From: a virus
DNA length: 45,130 nt
Strand: one strand, 5' to 3'
IMG/VR virus record: IMGVR_UViG_3300047546_003235
Location: 1 to 45,130 of that record
Both the position numbers and the translations under genes were made by a program. The notes under the pieces were generated by a model, which was not told the origin of the DNA, did no database searches, and was given only the letters and a program-made list of their open reading frames with translations. Of the stretch, positions 13,441-20,941 are shown piece by piece. Each line of letters starts with the position of its first letter. Within the stretch, counting starts at the first letter, position 1.

Positions 13441-14441
13441 TTTCTCCTCCAGATTCCAAAAAATATTATTAATACGCCTGCCACCAGGATGGCCAGTATT
13501 TCTATTTCATCGGCCAGATTGTGGCGAACTATGGTTGTTTTGTTCAACATGGTGCCCATGACACTGGCCTGCAGTTCTTGTGGCCATACTTCGCCACGAC
13601 TGGTGGGTACAGGGTTTACTAGACCAGCAGCACCTAAACCCACCACCACAATACCACCACCAAAGTCAGCAGGCAGTGCAGCCAGACTATGTTGTGTTGG
13701 GCGCACACTGTAATCTATCCAGATGCGTCCTATACGATCTGTGATGATTTTGCCCTGACTGGGCACTCTAATAGCCTCAACTCCCAGGTCACTGAATTTG
13801 GCCTGCACACGGGCATCACCGCCAGCCACACGCAATGTTTCTAACGATAAAGCAGCATGCAAGGCACCATCACTGGTGGTTAGCAGCAGGGGCATACGGC
13901 GTACTACACCATCAACTTCGGGAAATGTATTGACAACGCCAGTACCGGCTGCACCTTCTTCTAGCACAGGCGTGTTAGCAATCATGCCGGGATACTCAAC
14001 CAACAAGCCTCTGGGGTCTGCACCCACTGTTTGCACAGGATTGGCAAATGCATTATTCTTGCCACGGGCTGCTGCCACATGCGGCAGAATCACGGGTATT
14101 TGCTCCAGGGTTTTAGCTAACACTCCATCCTTGCGGAATCTGTCGGCTTCGGGCATGAGCACATTGAATACCACTAGACCGGCATTTCTTTTGTATAAGT
14201 CCTGAATAATATCAGCGTACATATCACGGGGAAAGGGGAACTGCCCCAGCTTATCTAATGCTGCCTCATCAATATTCACCACATGCACAGGCACTGGCTT
14301 TTCAGGTTGACCAGTGATCAACTGGTCAAAAGAGCGTAATCTCACGCTTTCTACGAATGCTGGATCTAGCATTCTGATCACCAGCACAATGGCCAGAGTC
14401 AATAATGCTGTCCAGGGATTGAGTGCAATTTTCTTGAACAT
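13437..14441 (-). CDS. CHASE2 sensor domain protein, N-terminal half of a split receptor
   Basis: A 334-residue protein: a short cytoplasmic start, a membrane helix (about residues 11-25), a periplasmic CHASE2 domain (from SFDQLITGQPEKPVPVHVVN with NIDEAALDKLGQFPFPRDMY, through GRIWIDYSVRP and GGGIVVVGLGAAGL), then one membrane helix (LAILVAGVLIIFFGIW) and a stop at WRRK. CHASE2 domains are extracytoplasmic sensors, usually fused through three helices to a cyclase or kinase. Here only one of the three is present, the other two starting the cyclase gene. Its ligand is unknown. Confidence 0.85.
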   Translation of the reverse strand: MFKKIALNPWTALLTLAIVLVIRMLDPAFVESVRLRSFDQLITGQPEKPVPVHVVNIDEAALDKLGQFPFPRDMYADIIQDLYKRNAGLVVFNVLMPEADRFRKDGVLAKTLEQIPVILPHVAAARGKNNAFANPVQTVGADPRGLLVEYPGMIANTPVLEEGAAGTGVVNTFPEVDGVVRRMPLLLTTSDGALHAALSLETLRVAGGDARVQAKFSDLGVEAIRVPSQGKIITDRIGRIWIDYSVRPTQHSLAALPADFGGGIVVVGLGAAGLVNPVPTSRGEVWPQELQASVMGTMLNKTTIVRHNLADEIEILAILVAGVLIIFFGIWRRK

Positions 14442-14445
14442 CTGG

Positions 14446-14453
14446 TATTTATG
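14446..14453 (-). promoter_or_regulatory. T4-type late promoter element before the CHASE2 gene
   Basis: On the minus strand CATAAATA is followed by CCAG and then the ATG at 14441. The predicted transcript start falls at or beside the ATG, so the message would be leaderless if this element is used. It matches the motif seen before late genes on the plus strand. Confidence 0.5.
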
Positions 14454-14479
14454 AAAATCCAGACGCGCAAAGACCAGTG

Positions 14480-14572
14480 CTATTGTGGTTTGCGGTTTTC
14501 TTCTAATGGCACTGGCGCAGGTTGTGGTCTATAAGGTGGGTGTTTAGGGGGTTTGTGTCTGAACCAACTCAT
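14480..14572 (-). CDS. 30-residue proline-rich micro-protein
   Basis: A short frame starting MSWFRHKPP and ending ENRKPQ, with GGAG 7 nt upstream of the ATG. Short 'MSWFRxKP' proteins resemble small hypotheticals I associate with T4-like marine phages. It begins just downstream of the DUF4337-like gene's terminator, so it needs read-through or its own promoter. Function unknown. Confidence 0.5.
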   Translation of the reverse strand: MSWFRHKPPKHPPYRPQPAPVPLEENRKPQ

Positions 14573-14585
14573 TGTGCGTCTCCAT

Positions 14586-14608
14586 AAAAAAGCCCCTTTG
14601 CAGGGGCT
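14586..14608 (-). terminator. intrinsic terminator of the minus-strand operon
   Basis: On the minus strand AGCCCCT and AGGGGCT form a perfect 7-bp stem around a 4-nt loop, followed by six T. It lies 10 nt after the stop of the DUF4337-like gene, separating the curli-like genes from the CHASE2-cyclase genes. Confidence 0.88.
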
Positions 14609-14617
14609 GTTGTTTTG

Positions 14618-15127
14618 TTAGAACCATAACCAGACTGCTTGGCTGACTAATACGGCTCCTATACCTCCCACGACTGTGCTAATCCAGAACATGGGCATGC
14701 TTACTGCCAGAATACTGGCTGTGAGCAACACGATGGCTATTTGTAGAATGCTGCCGCCCCAAGTAAACCAGGGTGAACGCTGTTTGGCTGCTTCGCGTTC
14801 GGCTTCCAGTGCCTTGGCTTTTTCCATGATTTCCTTTTTGTCTGCTTCCATGCGTCGGGCTTCGGCTTCAAATTTGGCCCGATTTTCAGGAATCTTGGCT
14901 TCCATGGCACTTGTCTCATACAGAACCTGGCGCACATTTTTGGCCTGATACCAACTCCACTGATTGTTGGCAGCAATGGTGTTGTTCATGATCTTGCTGC
15001 TGTTGCTACCGCCCAGCATGGTGTTGATGGCCAGTAGTGCAGCCAAGAACACGATGATGAATCCAGCTTTGTCTTTGATTTTTGCTTCACGTTCGCTACG
15101 TGATAGAGGTTTCCGTTCTTCTGACAT
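14618..15127 (-). CDS. DUF4337-like membrane protein
   Basis: A 169-residue protein. A charged N-terminus is followed by a helix (AGFIIVFLAALLAINTMLGG), then NNTIAANNQWSWYQAKNVRQ, a charged coiled coil (about residues 75-115), and two C-terminal helices (SILQIAIVLLTASILAVSMP, then FWISTVVGGIGAVLV). The W-x-x-Y-Q-A-K segment and helix layout are typical of DUF4337, a family of unknown function. AAGGAG precedes the ATG, with a late-type promoter motif just upstream. The terminator follows. Confidence 0.72.
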   Translation of the reverse strand: MSEERKPLSRSEREAKIKDKAGFIIVFLAALLAINTMLGGSNSSKIMNNTIAANNQWSWYQAKNVRQVLYETSAMEAKIPENRAKFEAEARRMEADKKEIMEKAKALEAEREAAKQRSPWFTWGGSILQIAIVLLTASILAVSMPMFWISTVVGGIGAVLVSQAVWLWF

Positions 15128-15139
15128 AAGTTCTCCTTG

Positions 15140-15147
15140 TATTTATG
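15140..15147 (-). promoter_or_regulatory. T4-type late promoter element
   Basis: Minus-strand CATAAATA followed by CAAGGAGAACTT and the ATG at 15127. It overlaps the stop of the upstream curlin-repeat gene and would give the DUF4337-like gene its own late transcript. Confidence 0.55.
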
Positions 15148-16609
15148 GTCCACCGCCCTGTGTGACGGTCACTGTACATCCTTGTAAGTTAGCACATTGT
15201 TGCGTGATGTTTATACTTTGTGCAGTATTACCTTGCTGGATAAGATTTACATTTGATGCGCCACCACTGTTTGTGAGATTTACTGTTGCTCGGTGGCTGG
15301 CGGCATCACGTTGACTGCCAGTAACATTATGATTGTTTCCAGTCAACGACAGGTCAAAATAATGATTGCCCGTGCCCTGTTGTGTCACATCAAATACATT
15401 TGTGTTTCCTGATAAGAAACCAAAGAATATTTTTTCGTTATTGCCTGTTTGTCTGAGGACGCCCTGGTTGCCAGAGCCTAGTATGTCAACATACATAAAC
15501 TGCCCAGATGCGGAGCCGCCAGAGTTGTTTTGCTTTGTTACTAATGTGTTGCCGTTGCCGGCGATGTTTATGCCAGCATAGTGACCGCCACTGTCTTGCG
15601 CATTAATTACACCGGTTGTCAGGTCTCGGGTCTGCCAGACAGTAAGTGAATTTGTGTTTCCTGTGATGGAAAACTCAATGAGATTTTTACCAGCAGCACT
15701 GCCTTGCTTGATGTTTACAGTGTTATTGTCTCCATCAATAACAGCATATGTTGTGCCACCCAGACCGGAAATCTTGTTGTAGTTACCTGATTGCTCAACA
15801 GTTACATTATTTCCACTGCTTCCTGTTTTTTCTTCAATGTATATATGATTGCCCAAAGAGATATTTGACACGCGATTTTTTGCAGCATTTCGCACGGTCA
15901 TTTGTGTATTAGTAATACCATCACTGACTGGCCAGCTAGGGGCAGCATCAGGATTAGTGGGACAGTTGTTAGTGCATCCAGCAGTATATGTCTGACTGGG
16001 GGTTGCTAGGCTAGTAAATCCACTGCCCCCGGGCAATGAGCATTCAGTGGGGGGTAAGCTGACATTACCGCACGTGCCTGCATATACTCCCAATTGAACG
16101 CTGTTACCGTCGCTGGTATTATCGCCATTTACATCAAATGACAGTGTATATACTACCCCGGCGGTCAAACGCACCGCTTGGTAGATGGCATCAAAACTGC
16201 CCACAGCACCGTCGTACCAAAGTCCACTCATCCAGGTTCCTGCAGCCGCCGGATATGTGCCATTTTGATAGGCCACACCCCAGGCTGTGGGAGCGTTGAT
16301 ATACTGGGTCCCGGCATTTGTTTGCACTTGGACAGTACCGCCAGTTGTCATATCGCCGTTAGTTAGTAGGTTGGTGCTATTGCCAGGCACAGTAACTCTG
16401 ATGTTATCCACGCGCCAATAGGCAGGATCCTGTCTGAATGCCAGCATGAAATAATTAGAGCCAGTTGTGCCAGCAGTGAAAGTAAATGTATAAGTTTGCC
16501 ATTGTCCGGGCACATTGTTTAGCACACGGCCGATGTACCCAGCCGGTAGAGTTTGTGCATTTACCATGCCAGCAAGAAACAAGAATAATGTGACAAATAA
16601 CTTTTTCAT
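15143..16609 (-). CDS. large secreted curlin-repeat protein with N-terminal beta domain
   Basis: A 488-residue protein with a signal peptide (KKLFVTLFLFLAGMVNAQ). Residues about 20-200 look like a galactose-binding or carbohydrate-binding-like beta domain (WQTYTFTFTAGTTGSNYFML, then YWRVDNIRVTVPG). From about 235 on there are curlin-like repeats with spaced Gly-Asn-x-Asn and Gln (GNNVTVEQSGNYNKISG, GNTNSLTVWQ, GSGNQGVLRQTGNNEKIFFG, GTGNHYFDLSLTGNNHN). Curlin repeats build extracellular amyloid. A fused binding domain would suit a fibre tip or adhesive subunit. It overlaps the FecR gene's stop (ATGA). Confidence 0.75.
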   Translation of the reverse strand: MKKLFVTLFLFLAGMVNAQTLPAGYIGRVLNNVPGQWQTYTFTFTAGTTGSNYFMLAFRQDPAYWRVDNIRVTVPGNSTNLLTNGDMTTGGTVQVQTNAGTQYINAPTAWGVAYQNGTYPAAAGTWMSGLWYDGAVGSFDAIYQAVRLTAGVVYTLSFDVNGDNTSDGNSVQLGVYAGTCGNVSLPPTECSLPGGSGFTSLATPSQTYTAGCTNNCPTNPDAAPSWPVSDGITNTQMTVRNAAKNRVSNISLGNHIYIEEKTGSSGNNVTVEQSGNYNKISGLGGTTYAVIDGDNNTVNIKQGSAAGKNLIEFSITGNTNSLTVWQTRDLTTGVINAQDSGGHYAGINIAGNGNTLVTKQNNSGGSASGQFMYVDILGSGNQGVLRQTGNNEKIFFGFLSGNTNVFDVTQQGTGNHYFDLSLTGNNHNVTGSQRDAASHRATVNLTNSGGASNVNLIQQGNTAQSINITQQCANLQGCTVTVTQGGGP

Positions 16610-17871
16610 CTGAAGTTCTGGTTGATTACAATTTGACCCTGAGCACGATTGCCAGCAAAGTTATAACTGGTGGTCTGCATGTCTTGGGTCACAATTACAT
16701 TGACCTGTGTGTTTATGGGCAATGTGATATTGGTATAGTTGCGACTATTGTTGGCCAGTCTTTCATACTGCCAGCCCACTTGTTGTGTCTCAGCACGATC
16801 ACGCCAGAGTTTCTTGACATATGGGTTATCGTTGTCGGAGGTGGCAGTTACAGTGGCAGGAACCGGTGCTGGAGCAGGCTCAGGTTCTTTGGCGCTTTGT
16901 GCTACAGTCACAACACTTACTGCATCATCTATTTTGCTGGCCAAATCAGTTTCTACTTTGACTTCAGCTACAGCAGTTGTGGTTTTTTCTTCTGCTACTG
17001 CTTCACTAGTAGAACTGGCAGCGGCGGTGCTGGCTGCTGCACGGGCCACTACTCGGCGATTGGCTGTGCTAGATTTTTTATCAGCAGCCACTTGTTGTTC
17101 TTGACTTTCGTTGCCGTCGTTTTTATCTTCTTTGGCATCACTTTTGGCCTGGCGAGTAACACCAGTGCTGGCTGCAGCCTGTCTAGCAGCCGCAACCAAT
17201 CCTGCACCACTCATGGTTCTGGGCGGTGTAATCTGTAAGTTGTTGCCCACTGGTGTGTTGAACAAGTTCACAGTGATGGGCGGTGTTGGTGGTTGACCTG
17301 CACTTTCTACCAGTGTGGCCTGATAGGGTCTGGTTAGTTTGACCTGATTGGGCCCGCTTTCTACATCAATGGCACCACTGCCACATATCAAGCCCTTGAC
17401 TGCACTGGTTTCCCAGTCACATGTGGGCATCAGAATCACCATGCTGCCACCAGTTTCGTTTACACTCATGACGAAATCAGTGCCACGAACAGCAATGGCC
17501 GCTGTGGGTGTTTTGATGTTGACTGCTTTGGGGTCTTTGGCTATTGCGCCACTGACATAACGAACTGTACCAGCCGCTGCCTTCAGTCCCAGTTTGCCTG
17601 CTCGGGTGTTGGGATCGTACACAAAGTCATCAATCACAAGGCTACTGTGTTCGGTAACACTAACTTGCGTGTCGTCCTTAAACACAATTTTGACCCGGCC
17701 GTTCTTGGTTTCAACCTTATCGTTCTGTTCTACAACGGTGCCTTTGCTGACTGCGATGGTCTCTTTGCCACGCTTGATAGTGGCAAGACCACTATGCTCT
17801 GTGACTGAGCCTATGTTGGCCAGTACTGGGCCAGCCAGTACCAGCCAGATCAACGCCAGCAAGTGCTTCAA
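16606..17871 (-). CDS. secreted FecR-domain protein
   Basis: A 421-residue protein; TTG start at 17871 with GGAG 6 nt upstream. Signal peptide (LLALIWLVLAGPVLA), then a FecR domain (about residues 20-200; GSVTEHSGLATIKRG, FKDDTQVSVTEHSSLVIDDF, PTAAIAVRGTDFVM). Next comes a long low-complexity linker rich in Ala, Thr, Lys and Glu. The C-terminus (YNFAGNRAQGQIVINQNFR) resembles a single curlin-type repeat. FecR domains occur in periplasmic signal or structural proteins and are often neighbours of CHASE2 cyclases. Here the domain may sense or organise curlin-like subunits; that link is inferred. Confidence 0.8.
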   Translation of the reverse strand: MKHLLALIWLVLAGPVLANIGSVTEHSGLATIKRGKETIAVSKGTVVEQNDKVETKNGRVKIVFKDDTQVSVTEHSSLVIDDFVYDPNTRAGKLGLKAAAGTVRYVSGAIAKDPKAVNIKTPTAAIAVRGTDFVMSVNETGGSMVILMPTCDWETSAVKGLICGSGAIDVESGPNQVKLTRPYQATLVESAGQPPTPPITVNLFNTPVGNNLQITPPRTMSGAGLVAAARQAAASTGVTRQAKSDAKEDKNDGNESQEQQVAADKKSSTANRRVVARAAASTAAASSTSEAVAEEKTTTAVAEVKVETDLASKIDDAVSVVTVAQSAKEPEPAPAPVPATVTATSDNDNPYVKKLWRDRAETQQVGWQYERLANNSRNYTNITLPINTQVNVIVTQDMQTTSYNFAGNRAQGQIVINQNFR

Positions 17872-17883
17872 CTCACACTCCAG

Positions 17884-18672
17884 TTAGTTCTTTTGTGTGA
17901 TGTTGAAAGTACCGCCTGTGCTAACACTCTTGATGTTCAGGACATTATCAACAGTGCCAGTCTGAGCCACAGTAAACTTAGAGCCAGTGCCAGTCTGATC
18001 AATCCAGATGCTGCTGCCACTGCTGCCAGTACTGCGCTGATTCAGATTGAATTCGTTGTTGTCACCAGCCACCATCAGAGTTTGACTGTGCTTGTTACCA
18101 ATGGCATCAATAATGAACTTGTTGCCGTTACCAGTCACATTGACTGCGCTGCGCAGATCATCACCAGTGCCACGGAACTGGAACTCGTTGTTGTTGCCAG
18201 TGAACTTCCAGTTCAAGTCAGCATTCTTACAGCCTGTTAGTGCTGGGCTACCAGTGCTGGCATTGCCGTATCCGCAAGCTGCATCCACTTTGTTGCCATC
18301 ACCAATCTGTTGCACAGTCACAGTGGCACCCACGCTGGCGCCAGTTGTGGGGTTCACCACTTCCAGGTTGATTTCGTTGTTGTTGCCAATTTGGCGTGTA
18401 ATGATTTTCTGGTCGGCACCGCGTAGATATATTGGACGAGCAGCACTACCTGCTTTGTTGCCAGTGCCATCTTGTGTCATGTTCACATCAGGATTGTTGC
18501 CGCTCTGATCAATAAAGATGCGGTTGGTGGTAGCAGTGGCCAATGCCGCAGTGGCATTGGGACTCACATTCACAGTGGCTGGCACTGTGGGTGCAGTTGG
18601 TGCAGTCACAGCAGTTTGTGCAAACGCTGGCGCAGCCATGGCTACAAGCATTGCTAATAATGTTTTTTTCAT
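17884..18672 (-). CDS. curlin-repeat protein (CsgA/CsgB-like)
   Basis: A 262-residue protein with a signal peptide (KKTLLAMLVAMAAPAFAQ), then a Thr/Pro/Ala-rich segment and about seven degenerate repeats containing G-N-x-N or G-x-G-N-K plus Gln (IFIDQSGNNPDVNMTQDGTG, RQIGNNNEINLEV, VQQIGDGNKVD, SIWIDQTGTGSKFTV). It ends FNITQKN. This is the pattern of amyloid curlin subunits exported by CsgG. It is longer than CsgA (about 150 residues). It starts in an ATGA overlap with csgG-like, so exporter and substrate are co-translated. Confidence 0.78.
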   Translation of the reverse strand: MKKTLLAMLVAMAAPAFAQTAVTAPTAPTVPATVNVSPNATAALATATTNRIFIDQSGNNPDVNMTQDGTGNKAGSAARPIYLRGADQKIITRQIGNNNEINLEVVNPTTGASVGATVTVQQIGDGNKVDAACGYGNASTGSPALTGCKNADLNWKFTGNNNEFQFRGTGDDLRSAVNVTGNGNKFIIDAIGNKHSQTLMVAGDNNEFNLNQRSTGSSGSSIWIDQTGTGSKFTVAQTGTVDNVLNIKSVSTGGTFNITQKN

Positions 18673-19505
18673 TTTTTACTCCCGGGCTTAGAGGCCTCTT
18701 TTTTATCTGGCGTCCGAAACTTCCATAGTCCCTGACGCTCTCCCTTTTGTATCAACTCTGCCACAGCGGTTTCTATGGCACTGCGAAGTGCATAGTTGCC
18801 GGGTTCGTTGTATGTTTGGCTACTATCAAACTCAAAAGCCTTGGTAGCCTGATTGAAGAACCTCAGGGCAGTGACGCCATCTGAGGTGCTCAATATATCT
18901 TTCTCCACAGTCACTGTGGTCAGTACTTCGCCAGTTTGTACGCTTACCAAACGAAGGTTAATCACAACTAAATCCTGTGTGTATTGTGTGTATGGACCGA
19001 TGCCCAACCAGCGAGCACCAGTACCACCCGTCAGTGTATGACTGTTATAGTCTATGATGCCGCCTTCAATCAGCACACCTGCCAGTGTCATGGGTGGCAA
19101 CATTTTGGCCTTGTCACCGTCGTAGATTTCTCTAGTTTGACGAATCATTTGACGCTCTTTGAGCAGGTTGTCCAGACCCACGCGCTCAACGACTGTAAAC
19201 CATTGACGATTGCCCACATCCATCAGGCTCTTGATCAAGTATGCATCAGCACCCTGTGTGACTGCACTGCTAAAACTACTCAGAGTGGTGCTGGGCTTGC
19301 GCTGACCTGTCAGGTCCTTGAAGCCATAGACTGCCACTGTGATGGGTGCACCTTCTGGCGCAGGCACATTTACAAATGCTGGGCTAATGTTCTCGCTCAC
19401 CCGGGCTTCACGACCAGGCTCAACTGTGTCAGTGGGGCGGATGGCAGCGCAACCAGATAACGCAGCCACTGCCAGGGCTGCTAAACTTATTTTCAACTTA
19501 CGCAT
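18669..19505 (-). CDS. csgG: CsgG-like curli secretion lipoprotein
   Basis: A 278-residue protein; ATG 19505 (a TTG at 19517 lies inside csgF). The lipobox LSGC (Cys19) gives an outer-membrane lipoprotein. The body follows CsgG: VAVYGFKDLTGQRKPSTTLS, then SFSSAVTQGADAYLIKSL, WFTVVERVGLDNLLKERQMI, a GGIIDYNSHTLTGGTGARWL segment, and DLVVINLRLVSVQTGEVLTT. CsgG forms the nonameric pore that exports curlin. Length matches E. coli CsgG (277). Genes for CsgE, CsgD and CsgC are not seen, so the phage may rely on the host or form a reduced pore. Confidence 0.9.
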   Translation of the reverse strand: MRKLKISLAALAVAALSGCAAIRPTDTVEPGREARVSENISPAFVNVPAPEGAPITVAVYGFKDLTGQRKPSTTLSSFSSAVTQGADAYLIKSLMDVGNRQWFTVVERVGLDNLLKERQMIRQTREIYDGDKAKMLPPMTLAGVLIEGGIIDYNSHTLTGGTGARWLGIGPYTQYTQDLVVINLRLVSVQTGEVLTTVTVEKDILSTSDGVTALRFFNQATKAFEFDSSQTYNEPGNYALRSAIETAVAELIQKGERQGLWKFRTPDKKEASKPGSKK

Positions 19506-19506
19506 A

Positions 19507-19989
19507 TCAGAATCCAAAACTTGCTAGAGGAACTTTTACTGTGGTCACAGTACCAGCCTTGTCTACCACAGTCAACGTGACTTCTTTGTCGCTCTTGACC
19601 CAGGTAATAGTGTTGCCGTCCAGCGTGAAAACGCCACTAGTTGGGTTTACACAGCCGGGTATGGCTGCCCCATCTGCGCTGGCGCAACGATTCTGAAACA
19701 GATTGTTGCTCAATTGAGTTGCTAACTGAGCGTATACCTGACTCTGAAACAGTGCCATGAAACGAGCCAGGGGTGTGTTCTGTGCAGCGGCTTCTGCTGC
19801 GGCTGCTTCGCTTTTCTTTTGACTTTCTATTGCGTCTTTGCGTGATTTCTCTATACTATCAATAGTCAGTGCGTGGCTGCTCCAGCCTGCCCCGCTGAAC
19901 GCAGGATTCTTGAACTGTTGTACAAGTTGTGCTTGTACATTAGAGCCCAGCACCAATAGACCTGATAGGACCACTGTGCGTAATTTCAT
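19507..19989 (-). CDS. csgF: CsgF-like curli assembly protein
   Basis: A 160-residue protein with a signal peptide ending in VQAQ. The mature N-terminus LVQQFKNPAFSGAGWSSHAL matches the CsgF signature that plugs the CsgG pore (N-P-x-F-x-G). A helical middle and a small C-terminal beta region with two Cys (QNRCASADGAAIPGC) follow. CsgF caps CsgG and couples subunit export to nucleation. It is the first gene of the operon, with GGGAG before the ATG. Its stop lies 1 nt before the csgG start. Confidence 0.85.
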   Translation of the reverse strand: MKLRTVVLSGLLVLGSNVQAQLVQQFKNPAFSGAGWSSHALTIDSIEKSRKDAIESQKKSEAAAAEAAAQNTPLARFMALFQSQVYAQLATQLSNNLFQNRCASADGAAIPGCVNPTSGVFTLDGNTITWVKSDKEVTLTVVDKAGTVTTVKVPLASFGF

Positions 19990-19999
19990 ACCAAACTCC

Positions 20000-20007
20000 C
20001 ATAAATA
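20000..20007 (+). promoter_or_regulatory. T4-type late promoter element (plus strand) in the divergent region
   Basis: CATAAATA followed by TAATTG. It could drive the plus-strand gene at 20071 with a leader of about 58 nt. It lies only 11 nt upstream of the csgF-like ATG on the other strand. Confidence 0.45.
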
Positions 20008-20022
20008 TAATTGTTATACCAG

Positions 20023-20030
20023 TATTTAGT
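20023..20030 (-). promoter_or_regulatory. late-promoter-like element for the csgF operon
   Basis: Minus-strand ACTAAATA followed by CTGG, one base off the CATAAATA motif. The predicted start near 20017 would leave a 28-nt leader with the GGGAG Shine-Dalgarno. It overlaps the CRP-like palindrome at 20028-20043. A TATAAC hexamer at 20013-20018 is an alternative -10. Confidence 0.4.
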
Positions 20031-20043
20031 GATCCAGATCACA
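20028..20043. promoter_or_regulatory. near-consensus CRP (cAMP receptor protein) site
   Basis: Read on the minus strand, TGTGATCTGGATCACT matches 14 of 16 positions of the core of the E. coli CRP consensus (TGTGATCTAGATCACA). Its 14-bp centre is a perfect inverted repeat around two bases. It lies between the divergent csgF-like operon and the plus-strand late genes and overlaps the likely csgF promoter. The same island encodes an adenylate cyclase. Binding is inferred from sequence only. Confidence 0.6.
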
Positions 20044-20070
20044 AAATATCTATGCGTATAGGAGTATAGT

Positions 20071-20346
20071 ATGGATTTCTTTAAACTTGTAGCCGATGTA
20101 GGCTTCCCCATAGCAGCGGCCCTGGCAGCAGGATACTTTGTGTTCTTGACACTGAAGTTTATTCTGGCTGGCGTAACCAGCAGTGTTAACGGCATGGCTG
20201 GGATTATTAAAGGTCTAGATGCCCGTGTAGATACCATGACCAATGACTTGCAGCGTGTGGACGTCAAGATCAGTCATGCACTGGGTTTGCAGCCAGACTA
20301 TTATCGTATTAGTCGTGCTGAGCAGGCTGATCAACGTAGAGACTGA
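20071..20346 (+). CDS. small membrane protein, unknown (paralogue of 20505)
   Basis: A 91-residue protein with AGGAG before the ATG. Residues 10-35 (GFPIAAALAAGYFVFLTLKF) form a membrane helix. A short amphipathic coiled region follows (GIIKGLDARVDTMTNDLQRV, then DVKISHALGL). The 'GFPI' helix plus coil layout is shared with the gene at 20505. Small proteins of this shape recur in marine T4-like phages without known function; a holin-like or tail-membrane role is only a guess. Confidence 0.7.
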   Translation: MDFFKLVADVGFPIAAALAAGYFVFLTLKFILAGVTSSVNGMAGIIKGLDARVDTMTNDLQRVDVKISHALGLQPDYYRISRAEQADQRRD

Positions 20347-20348
20347 TC

Positions 20349-20504
20349 ATGGGACAGGATGAAATCAGCCGACTAATGGAGGGTCTTGCGAGAGATTTGG
20401 TCAGGCTGGAAGAGATGCGTGATCTAGACCCAGAATGGGTCAAACAAATAGAGCAAGCATATGAACAAATTTATCAAGACCTGTTAGAAATAAAGAGAAT
20501 GTAA
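20349..20504 (+). CDS. 51-residue acidic helical protein
   Basis: A short frame starting 2 nt after the previous stop and ending directly before the next ATG. The product (ISRLMEGLARDLVRLEEM, DPEWVKQIEQAYEQIYQDLL) is all-helical and charged, probably a coiled coil. Its fit between two genes with no spare bases supports it. Function unknown. Confidence 0.55.
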   Translation: MGQDEISRLMEGLARDLVRLEEMRDLDPEWVKQIEQAYEQIYQDLLEIKRM

Positions 20505-20912
20505 ATGGACGGCATAGCAGACTTAATTAGCAAATATGGTTTCCCCATCGTCAGTGCTGCTGGCATGGGCTACTTTGTGTTCTTTGTGTGGAAGTGGGTG
20601 ACTACTGAAATTAAGCCTGTTATCGGTCAGGCCAATGGCATCTTGATTGGCCTCATTGACCGTATTCGTATGCTAGACAATGACTTGATCAGATTGAATC
20701 AAAAAGTAGAAACTGTGCTACAACTTCGCGGCAAAACCATTGACAAAGAGCGTATCATTGCTGAACAAGAAATTAACATAGATCCATTCAAGAAGAAACG
20801 TGAAGAAGAAGCAGCCAAACGAGCAGCAGAAGAAGCCCATAAACCCATAGGCGGACCCAAAGGACGCAAGGCCACCAAGCAAGAAATCAAAGATGCCGCT
20901 GGTGATGACTGA
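20505..20912 (+). CDS. membrane-anchored coiled-coil protein (paralogue of 20071)
   Basis: A 135-residue protein. Residues 11-30 (GFPIVSAAGMGYFVFFVWKW) form a membrane helix very like that of the 20071 gene. Then comes a coil (IGLIDRIRMLDNDLIRLNQK), an acidic/basic helix rich in Lys, Glu and Ala, and a Gly/Lys tail. It may hold a cytoplasmic assembly at the membrane. No named family. Confidence 0.68.
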   Translation: MDGIADLISKYGFPIVSAAGMGYFVFFVWKWVTTEIKPVIGQANGILIGLIDRIRMLDNDLIRLNQKVETVLQLRGKTIDKERIIAEQEINIDPFKKKREEEAAKRAAEEAHKPIGGPKGRKATKQEIKDAAGDD

Positions 20913-20920
20913 GATAAATA
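20913..20920 (+). promoter_or_regulatory. T4-type late promoter element
   Basis: GATAAATA followed by CTG, overlapping the TGA stop of the upstream gene. The predicted start is about 16 nt before the ATG at 20942. Confidence 0.65.
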
Positions 20921-20941
20921 CTGTAAATTCTGGATATTATC

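Noticed and set aside
11351-19989. Island as contaminating bacterial chromosome or a chimeric join
   Set aside because: The genes at both borders and the small DUF4337-like and MSWFR-type genes are phage-like, the minus-strand genes carry the same late promoter motif, and no repeat or break is seen at the edges. Read coverage would settle it.
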